Under the pieces are notes generated by a model. It was not told the DNA's origin. It made no database searches and saw only the letters and a program-made list of their open reading frames with translations. A DNA stretch of 11,213 nt from contig MNYO01000120.1 in NCBI GenBank assembly GCA_001873165.1, positions 1 to 11,213 on the forward strand. The letters run 5' to 3'. Positions within the stretch are counted from its first letter, which is position 1, and each line of letters begins with the position of its first letter. This document shows positions 6,141 to 11,213 of this stretch, piece after piece. Source of the DNA: Candidatus Gracilibacteria bacterium CG2_30_37_12. GTDB lineage: Bacteria; Patescibacteriota; Gracilibacteria; BD1-5; UBA2023. Made by a program: the position numbers and the translations under genes.

Positions 6141-6262
6141 GAGATAAGAAATAACTTCAGACTTTACATTCAAAACTCCGTTCCTTGTATCGCTCCAATA
6201 ACCCCACAAGGGGGAGCTATGGCTTCGTTTTTCTTATAAATTCTATCGTTCTTTCTTATCTC
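6141..6262. repeat. Intergenic element with 11-bp inverted ends between atpB and atpE
   Basis: A perfect 11-bp inverted repeat (GAGATAAGAAA at 6141-6151, TTTCTTATCTC at 6252-6262) brackets 100 nt that include copy 2 of the dispersed CCCCACAAGGGG repeat. The left end begins two bases after the atpB stop. It may be a MITE-like insertion or a long-range RNA stem moderating atpB-atpE expression. The remaining sequence to 6371 is AT-rich with no gene. Confidence 0.5.
6199..6227 (+). repeat. Dispersed repeat, copy 2 (CCCCACAAGGGG type)
   Basis: This differs from copy 1 (5157-5187) by one fewer G in the G-run and otherwise matches through GAGCTATGGCTTCG. It lies inside the inverted-repeat-bounded segment between atpB and atpE. 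Confidence 0.75.
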
Positions 6263-6371
6263 TGGAATCTCTTCTATTTTGGAATCTGATTTCTGTCTTC
6301 TCTAAAAGAAGCTAGAAATTAGAAGCTAACAGCTTTTATACTCACTTACTTATTATTAATTTTTTTCTCTT

Positions 6372-6584
6372 ATGGAATTACACGCACTTGCTATGGCAAT
6401 CGTAATCGGACTTGGACTTATCGGTTCTGGTATCGGACTTGGACTCGTTGGTAAAGGAGCTATGGAAGCAATTGGACGAAATCCAAATGCAAAGAAATCT
6501 CTTATTATCGAAATGTTCCTATTTCTTGGAGTTATCGAGGCGTTGGCGATTTTTGGTATTGCAATGGCATTCGTAATTAAATAG
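6372..6584 (+). CDS. atpE: F-type ATP synthase subunit c
   Basis: The 70-aa proteolipid forms the rotating c-ring. It is a two-helix hairpin: helix 1 (about 5-33) is glycine-rich (GLGLIGSGIGLGLVGKGA), the polar loop is GRNPNA (35-40), and helix 2 (about 44-69) carries the ion-binding carboxylate E56 in GVIEALAIFG. The Na+-type signature (Gln in helix 1 and Ser/Thr after the Glu) is absent: Ala follows E56, and by my alignment Leu replaces the helix-1 Gln. Proton coupling is therefore more likely. No Shine-Dalgarno is present; the start follows a T-rich leader. Confidence 0.95.
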   Translation: MELHALAMAIVIGLGLIGSGIGLGLVGKGAMEAIGRNPNAKKSLIIEMFLFLGVIEALAIFGIAMAFVIK

Positions 6585-6769
6585 AGTTTTTTATAAAACA
6601 ATGGACGATTTCTTTGTCAAAATTTCCGTTCCTCACTCGCCGTACAGTCGTACGGTTCGCTATGGTACTTAATTTTTCCTCGAACTCATCTCATTCTTTT
6701 ATAAAAACTACAAAGTTTATAATTATTATAGACCTGAGATTTTTATAGAATTATCCTTACTTATTATTT
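6585..6769. other. atpE-atpF gap with a CCGTAC/GTACGG hairpin repeat
   Basis: The 185-nt gap has no convincing gene. A perfect 6-bp hairpin (CCGTAC at 6640-6645, GTACGG at 6650-6655) is followed by TTCGCTATGGTAC, similar in style to other dispersed repeats here. A short ATG frame at 6601 runs across it but looks like translated repeat. The 3' end, CTTACTTATTATT just before the atpF ATG, is shared with the atpE leader and may be a common translation-start context. Confidence 0.4.
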
Positions 6770-7246
6770 ATGGATCAACTCGCACAATTCGTCGATTGGA
6801 AAGTAATGCTCGTGCAGGTCGTGAACTTCGCGATCATTTTCTACGTACTTCAAAAGTTCGTTTTTAAACCACTCATTTCTTACCTCGACATACAACAAGC
6901 CAAGCAGGCAAATATCGATACACTCGCAAAAGATATGGAAGTTCAAAAAGCCGACGCCGATAAGATGGTGCACGATATCCTCGAGCACGCTCGTCGAGAT
7001 GCACTTGCTATGAAAACTCAAGCGGAGACTCTTGCGAAAAAAGAAACAGCTCTTATGATTACTCGTGCAAATGAGGAAATCATGGCGATGAAAGCAAAAG
7101 CGGAGCTCGATGTTGCCAACGAACGCAAACAGATGGAAGGTGCTATGCAAGATCGAATCTTGACCATCGCCCTCAAATTGAACGAACGCCTTTTCGGAGC
7201 AAAAGAATCTAATGCTGATTTTATCAAACAAGCGATGAAGGAATAA
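6770..7246 (+). CDS. atpF: F-type ATP synthase subunit b
   Basis: The 158-aa peripheral stalk subunit has one N-terminal membrane helix (about residues 12-33, VMLVQVVNFAIIFYVLQKFV), then KPL and a long charged Ala/Lys/Glu-rich coiled coil (about 40-140) with heptad-like spacing, ending in a short C-terminal segment that normally contacts delta. Length is normal for bacterial subunit b. It lies between atpE and atpH, as expected. No second b or b' gene is present. Confidence 0.92.
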   Translation: MDQLAQFVDWKVMLVQVVNFAIIFYVLQKFVFKPLISYLDIQQAKQANIDTLAKDMEVQKADADKMVHDILEHARRDALAMKTQAETLAKKETALMITRANEEIMAMKAKAELDVANERKQMEGAMQDRILTIALKLNERLFGAKESNADFIKQAMKE

Positions 7247-7248
7247 AT

Positions 7249-7327
7249 AATCCCCCTAGCCCCCTTTGTCAAGGGGGAATCGAAAAACTCCCCCTTGACA
7301 AAGGGGGTGGGCGAAGACCGGGGGATT
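7249..7327. repeat. Nested palindromic repeat between atpF and atpH
   Basis: An inner perfect 19-bp stem (7260-7278 with 7289-7307; left arm starts CCCCCTTTGTCAAGGGGG) with a 10-nt loop is enclosed by an outer 8-bp stem (AATCCCCC 7249-7256, GGGGGATT 7320-7327). It begins two bases after the atpF stop. G/C-rich palindromes of this form are widespread dispersed intergenic elements in bacteria. In RNA it would be a very stable structure in mid-operon. Confidence 0.85.
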
Positions 7328-7366
7328 TTCAGAAAACAATTCATAATTTCAATTACTCTCTCCACT

Positions 7367-7711
7367 ATGGACTTTTCCACTCATTCTAAAACCGAACTCC
7401 AGAACCTTCTCAAAGGTCTGAAATCGTATCGTGCCCTCGAAAAGTTCGTCGGACGACGTGGTCGTGCTCTTTTTGCACGGACTCAGTCTGGTACGAAACT
7501 TTACCGAGTGGAATACTTTGGGGAAGATAACCGAAATACTCTCGAACCGATAACTCTTTCGGCGTATACTCGCCACTTCGGAGAGATGATTGATTCAAAA
7601 TCTATCGAATGGAAACAAAATGACACGATTCGTGGAGGAATCCGAATCTTCTCGGGAGATGATATGATGGATATATCGTTTCAGGAGGTGGAGAATCGAC
7701 TGAAGAGGTAG
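7367..7711 (+). CDS. atpH: F-type ATP synthase subunit delta, short form
   Basis: The 114-aa product matches the C-terminal part of delta/OSCP: a helix-strand region (LEPITLSAYTRHFGEMID) followed by the hallmark IRGGIRIFSGDDMMDISFQE (residues 88-107), corresponding to the 'GGi.i..gd...D.S' signature, and a final basic helix. Typical delta subunits are about 170-185 aa with an N-terminal six-helix domain that binds alpha; that domain seems missing or much reduced (about 50 residues precede the C-domain). ATG 7367 is used because upstream in-frame sequence lies inside the palindromic repeat. Its place between atpF and atpA supports the call. Whether this short form works, or its N-domain is divergent, is open. 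Confidence 0.75.
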   Translation: MDFSTHSKTELQNLLKGLKSYRALEKFVGRRGRALFARTQSGTKLYRVEYFGEDNRNTLEPITLSAYTRHFGEMIDSKSIEWKQNDTIRGGIRIFSGDDMMDISFQEVENRLKR

Positions 7712-7744
7712 TTTATTCTTATCTATTTTACTAATAAATTTATT

Positions 7745-7918
7745 ATGAAATATGTTTATATATTATTGTCGGTAATAGTATTATTCTTATCTTTTATGGT
7801 TCTTTTGTTACAGTGAGAGAATGGTGGTAATAAAGACATAAATGCAACTCATTTATGAATAATATTTTTAGCGTGTACCATAGCTTCAATTTATTACGAC
7901 TATAAAAAATCAAAATAA
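7745..7918 (+). CDS. Small two-helix membrane protein (57 aa), visible only with TGA = Gly
   Basis: ATG 7745 to TAA 7916-7918 is open only if two TGA codons (7814-7816 and 7856-7858) are read as Gly24 and Gly38. The product has a hydrophobic helix at about 4-23 (YILLSVIVLFLSFMVLLLQ), a short polar loop (GENGGNKDINATH), a second hydrophobic segment (about 38-50) and a basic C-terminus (YYDYKKSK). I know no family for it. It fills the atpH-atpA gap on the same strand, 33 nt after atpH and 44 nt before atpA. It could be a lineage-specific Fo-associated peptide or an unrelated small membrane protein. The two clean membrane segments and the terminal TAA support a real gene. Confidence 0.6.
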
Positions 7919-7962
7919 TTGTGAGTAATCAAAACTAACTACTAATCCCTAACTACTACACT

Positions 7963-9465
7963 ATGTCTACACAACTCATCGACTCACTTATTCGTGAAAT
8001 CGAAGCAAAAATCGATTCGACCGACCTGTCACCTGAACGGGTCAACTCCGGGGAGGTTATCTCCCTTGGGGATGGTATCGCAAAAGTCGTAGGACTTCGC
8101 GAAGTTGCCTACAACGAAGTGGTCGAATTTGAATCGGGAGCTCGTGGGGTTGCTATGAACCTCGAAGAGAATTTCGTCGGAGTCGTAGTGCTTTCTGGCG
8201 TTGAAACCATCAAAGAAGGGATGATCGCGAAAACAACGGGTCGTACTCTCGAAGTTCCGGTGGGAGAAGGACTTCTTGGTCGTGTTATCGATCCACTTGG
8301 GAATCCACTCGATGGACTTGGTCCGATTATCTCTGCAGAGTTCTACCCAACAGAACGTGTTGCAACTGGAGTTATGAGTCGTAAATCGGTTCATGAGCCT
8401 ATGGCGACTGGTATCAAAGCCATCGATGCACTTGTACCAATCGGACGAGGACAACGAGAACTTATCATCGGAGATCGTCAGACGGGGAAAACTCAAATCG
8501 CTATCGATACTATTTTGAACCAAAAAGGTCAGAATGTGAAATGTATCTATGTTGCCATCGGACAAAAAGATTCTAAGGTTGTTGCGATTGCCGAAGAACT
8601 TCGCCGTTCTGGTGCTATGGAATATACGACTATCGTTGCAGCTGGTGCTTCGAGTCCTGCTGCGATGCAATGGCTCGCTCCGTATTCGGGTTGTGCGGTA
8701 GGTGAATACTTCATGCTCAATGGACAACATTCATTGATTATCTACGATGATTTAACGAAACACGCGAATGCCTACCGTGAAATGGCACTTCTTCTTCGTC
8801 GTCCGCCAGGACGAGAGGCATATCCTGGAGATGTATTCTATCTTCATTCTCGTCTTTTGGAGCGTTCTGCAAAATTGAGCGATGCACTCGGAGCAGGTTC
8901 TATGACCGCACTTCCTATTATCGAAACGCAGGGGGGAGATGTTTCTGCCTATGTTCCGACAAATGTCATCTCTATCACCGACGGTCAGATATTTCTCGAA
9001 TCCAATCTCTTTAATGCAGGTATTAAACCAGCGATTAATGTGGGACTTTCTGTTTCTCGAGTCGGAGGTTCTGCTCAGACGAAGGCTATGAAACGTGTTG
9101 CAGGAACTTTGAAACTTTCTCTTGCTCAATATCGTGAACTTGAGGCATTTTCTCAGTTTGCTTCTGATCTCGACGAAGATACTCGTAATGCACTCGAACG
9201 AGGAAAACGTATGGTAGAAATCCTTAAACAAAATGTCTATTCTCCAGTTCCATTTCAGAAACAGACATGTATTATCTATGCAGGAACCAATGGATATCTC
9301 GATGCTGTTGCGGTAGATGATATTCAGAAATTTGAGAAAGATTTGTATGTTCAATTGGAAGAAGAAGGAACAATTCTTGCAAGCATCCTCGAAACGAAGG
9401 ATTTGAACGATGAAACGAAAACAAAATTGAATGAGATTCTTGGGAATTTGAAAAAGATGTATTAA
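7963..9465 (+). CDS. atpA: F-type ATP synthase subunit alpha
   Basis: The 500-aa F1 subunit forms the catalytic hexamer with beta and binds nucleotide at non-catalytic sites. Domains: beta-barrel N-terminal domain (about 25-95), nucleotide-binding domain (about 96-375) with Walker A GDRQTGKT (170-177) and Walker B LIIYDD (258-263), the conserved [20 protein letters not shown] block, the arginine-finger motif [10 protein letters not shown] (R366, equivalent to E. coli R376), then the helical C-terminal domain. Length is close to typical (about 500-513). The start at ATG 7963 gives the expected N-terminal helix ([13 protein letters not shown]). No in-frame TGA is used here. Confidence 0.98.
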   Translation: MSTQLIDSLIREIEAKIDSTDLSPERVNSGEVISLGDGIAKVVGLREVAYNEVVEFESGARGVAMNLEENFVGVVVLSGVETIKEGMIAKTTGRTLEVPVGEGLLGRVIDPLGNPLDGLGPIISAEFYPTERVATGVMSRKSVHEPMATGIKAIDALVPIGRGQRELIIGDRQTGKTQIAIDTILNQKGQNVKCIYVAIGQKDSKVVAIAEELRRSGAMEYTTIVAAGASSPAAMQWLAPYSGCAVGEYFMLNGQHSLIIYDDLTKHANAYREMALLLRRPPGREAYPGDVFYLHSRLLERSAKLSDALGAGSMTALPIIETQGGDVSAYVPTNVISITDGQIFLESNLFNAGIKPAINVGLSVSRVGGSAQTKAMKRVAGTLKLSLAQYRELEAFSQFASDLDEDTRNALERGKRMVEILKQNVYSPVPFQKQTCIIYAGTNGYLDAVAVDDIQKFEKDLYVQLEEEGTILASILETKDLNDETKTKLNEILGNLKKMY

Positions 9466-9511
9466 AAATTTGTCATTTCGAACGAATGTGAGAAATCTTC
9501 TAGGATGAATA

Positions 9512-9645
9512 TATACTTTTGTAGCCAAAAGTACCAAAAGCTTTCAGGGGTAAAAAACTCGTCGGGTGGCAATGTATAAACTGTTTATCATCGTTCTCAA
9601 ACAGTTTTTCCCCTAAAAACCATGGTTGTGGGAAATCGTCATTTT
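9512..9645 (+). repeat. About 134-bp structured repeat, copy A (atpA-atpG gap)
   Basis: An imperfect direct copy of 10675-10807. It begins with an 8-bp hairpin (TACTTTTG 9514-9521, CAAAAGTA 9526-9533), then the shared block AAAAAACTCGTCGGGTGGCAA, shown here only as AAAAAACTCGTCGGG plus TGGCAA, an inner AAACTGTTT/AAACAGTTT pair, and outer arms (AGGGGT...AAAACT with AGTTTTTCCCCT) that can close a long stem-loop. Bases just before it (9472-9508, from GTCATTTCGAACG) resemble another common dispersed repeat. No coding potential is seen in the 9466-9681 gap. Confidence 0.8.
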
Positions 9646-9681
9646 CCAAAGTTCTAAAATCTAAATTCTAAGTTCTCATTT

Positions 9682-10596
9682 ATGGCATCAGGAAAAGAAA
9701 TCAAAGCTCGTATCAAATCGGTTACGAATACGAAGAAAATCACTCGTGCGATGGAACTTATATCGACCGTAAAGATGAAAAAGGCTCAGGAATGAGTTCT
9801 TTTGAGTCGTCCTTTTACTATCGCGGCACTTCGGATATTTGCAAATGTGAGTGATTCACTTCGAGATATTCCTTCTATTGGAGGTCATACTTACACAACG
9901 AAGAGAGAACTTATTGTTGTTATATCATCCAATAAAGGACTCTGTGGTGGGTATAATGTGAATACTTTTAAGAAAGTAGCACAGTATCGAAAAGATCATC
10001 CAGAACTTACTATCGATTACATCACTATCGGAAAAAAAGCTCGTGAATTTATCCTCCGAACTGGTGGAAATCTCGTGACAGATTTTTCTGATTCTATGAA
10101 AGACACGATAGAGATTAGGGATGTAAAATCTATAAGTTCGATGCTTCGTGAGCTTTTCACCAAGCAAGCGTATGAGAAACTCAACTACGATGCTGTAAAA
10201 GTAGTTCATAGTTATTATATTTCCGCTATTAATCAAAAAGCGGTAGTGAAACAATTTCTTCCACTTGATCGGGCGGACATTGTTGCATTTCTGAGTGAAA
10301 TTGTCGGACAAGATACGAGCGATCTTATAACCGTTGAACAGTATACGATAGAACCAGATACCGAAACGATCGTGAATGAAGTTATCCCGATGATCCTCTC
10401 GATGCTTCTCTATGAAATCCTCCTCGAATCCAAGGCATCGGAACATTCATCTCGTATGGTTGCCATGAAGAATGCGAAAGATAGTGCTACTAAGAAAGTT
10501 TCTGCACTCACTCTCAGTTACAACAAGGCACGTCAGGCAAGTATTACCAAGGAAGTGAGCGAAATCGTGAGCGGAGTAGAAAGTATGAAAGAATAA
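9682..10596 (+). CDS. atpG: F-type ATP synthase subunit gamma
   Basis: The 304-aa central stalk subunit rotates inside alpha3beta3. ATG 9682 gives the classic N-terminal helix ([20 protein letters not shown] then MKKAQ). TGA at 9793-9795 is read as Gly38, just after MKKAQE. The GLCGGYN motif (about residues 93-99) is the family signature SDrGLCGgyN. The C-terminal helix carries the conserved [16 protein letters not shown] and [21 protein letters not shown]. Length is slightly above the usual 285-295. A standard-code annotation would begin at TTG 9802 and lose the N-terminal helix. It is the last intact atp gene in the window. Confidence 0.96.
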
Positions 10597-10625
10597 TATG
10601 ATATTATATCATTCCGACCGTAGTG

Positions 10626-10654
10626 GAAGCCATAACTCCCCCTTGTGGGGTTAA
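10626..10654 (-). repeat. Dispersed repeat, copy 3 (inverted)
   Basis: The minus strand of this segment reads the same CCCCACAAGGGGGAG core and TATGGCTTC end as copies 1 and 2, with one substitution (GAGTTATGG for GAGCTATGG). It lies 30 nt after the atpG stop in inverted orientation, so it can also pair in RNA with plus-strand copies. Confidence 0.75.
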
Positions 10655-10674
10655 TCCCTTATTAAAATATTCTT

Positions 10675-10807
10675 TATACTTTTGTCGAGAAAAGTACCAA
10701 AAGCTTTTAAGGAGAAAAAACTCGTCGGGTGGCAATAAATAAACTGTTTATCTTTGTTCTCAAACAGTTTTCCCCTTAAAAATCCCATTTTTAGAAAATC
10801 ATCATTT
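10675..10807 (+). repeat. About 133-bp structured repeat, copy B (after atpG)
   Basis: The second copy of the element at 9512-9645, in the same orientation, so the two copies flank atpG. The first hairpin keeps its TACTTTT/AAAAGTA arms with a changed loop. The central ACTCGTCGGGTGGCAAT block is identical. The outer arms changed together (AAGGAG...AAAACT with AGTTTTCCCCTT), keeping the long stem. The following sequence to 10864 is AT-rich with no gene. Confidence 0.8.
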
Positions 10808-10864
10808 TTTTTTAAAATCGCACTCAGAAAATCCTAGAATGACAAATTATTTTTTCTAAATTTC

Positions 10865-11213
10865 ATGAACAAAACCCTTTATATTGTATTTGGTCTACCA
10901 GTAAGTGGGAAGACGACGGTGGCAAAATACGTTTTGAATATGCTTTCAAGAGAAGAAATATTTCATATATCGGCGGATGGGATTCGAAAAGAATTATTTC
11001 CAGTTTCGGTTAAATAGAAAATTATGTGTGGTTAAAAATACAAGTTGTTCTCTTATCTAAGGCACCCAAGTATCAACTTTTATATTTCTCGCTAAATTTG
11101 GCTTGTTTTTGACTAATTTACCCCCTTATCTGCCCTCTGGAAGCGGGGTGAAGTAGTCAAAACAGCCACACACTTTTTGCCATTATGCCGAAATTGTGAA
11201 GGAACTTACACTC
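10865..11213 (+). pseudogene. P-loop kinase (AAA_33 / zeta-toxin-like), interrupted
   Basis: ATG 10865 opens a 50-codon frame that stops at TAG 11015. It encodes the start of a P-loop kinase: a beta strand and Walker A (LYIVFGLPVSGKTT, residues 5-18), a helix, then HISADGIRKELF, the usual second motif of AAA_33/zeta-toxin/polynucleotide-kinase-like proteins, which are normally about 150-200 aa. After an inserted segment (about 11025-11172), a different frame resumes with HYAEIVKELTL (11181-11213), which looks like the expected next helix of this family. The gene is therefore probably disrupted, with its 3' part beyond the window. The substrate is unknown. The occupied position is where atpD normally follows atpG. 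Confidence 0.6.
11025..11172. mobile_element. Putative MITE-like insertion in the kinase gene
   Basis: Short inverted ends TGTGTGGTT (11025-11033) and AGCCACACA (11164-11172) match at 8 of 9 positions and bound 148 bp with no transposase frame. Next to the right end, arms at 11106-11124 and 11145-11163 form a stem of about 19 bp with two non-Watson-Crick positions. The segment interrupts kinase-like coding sequence. No target-site duplication can be identified, and the exact ends are uncertain. Confidence 0.4.

Noticed and set aside
6601..6669. Short plus-strand ORF beginning at ATG 6601 (22 codons, MDDFFVKISVPHSP...)
   Set aside because: It runs across a CCGTAC/GTACGG hairpin repeat, and its sequence looks like the translation of a dispersed repeat, not a protein.
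8029..9537. Long minus-strand ORFs opposite atpA
   Set aside because: They are antisense shadows of a highly conserved gene, with Ser/Arg/Cys-rich composition and no family motifs.
9802..9804. TTG 9802 as the start of atpG
   Set aside because: It would remove the conserved N-terminal rotor helix, which is recovered by reading TGA 9793 as Gly from ATG 9682.
11118..11213. Minus-strand 31-codon open frame entering from the right edge
   Set aside because: It is too short, has no recognisable motif, and the opposite strand better explains the edge as kinase coding sequence.
1..11213. CRISPR array, tRNA or rRNA genes
   Set aside because: No regularly spaced direct repeats of CRISPR type and no recognisable tRNA cloverleaf or rRNA segments were seen on reading the sequence.

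Overview
The window reads as genomic DNA of a Candidate Phyla Radiation bacterium that decodes UGA as glycine (genetic code 25, known from Gracilibacteria and Absconditabacteria/SR1). Seven plus-strand genes contain in-frame TGA codons, and in the recognisable families these fall where a glycine is expected: DnaJ, DnaQ-type exonuclease, reverse transcriptase, MutS-like domain and ATP synthase gamma. With TGA read as Gly, apparent fragments join into full-length genes, and a small membrane protein gene appears that standard translation hides. All credible genes are on the plus strand, and no start codon has a clear Shine-Dalgarno motif upstream.

Region 1 (1 to about 2470) is a diversity-generating retroelement (DGR). 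The window opens in the C-terminus of a C-type-lectin/FGE-like target protein carrying the variable repeat (VR, 11-125). Hairpins follow, then a DGR-type reverse transcriptase (279-1445). The template repeat (TR, 1329-1446) lies inside the last 38 codons of the RT frame, in the target's own reading frame and sharing the RT stop codon. About 160 nt of non-coding sequence lead to a strong terminator (1604-1629). Next is a 231-aa protein that looks like a MutS domain I joined to an Avd-like helical bundle, both known kinds of DGR accessory factor. VR/TR differences fall mostly at TR adenines, the signature of mutagenic homing.

Region 2 (2494-5039) holds a DEDDh exonuclease, an AT-rich unknown gene, a full-length dnaJ and a small zinc-ribbon protein. 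Terminators lie between some of these.

Region 3 (5279-10596) is an F-type ATP synthase cluster in the order atpB, atpE, atpF, atpH, a 57-aa membrane ORF, atpA, atpG. The gaps are unusually long and hold palindromic or dispersed repeats. The delta subunit looks short. atpD and atpC do not follow atpG.

Region 4 (10597-11213) contains repeats and the start of a P-loop kinase gene. It appears broken by a roughly 150-bp element with short inverted ends, with kinase-like coding sequence resuming in another frame at the window edge.
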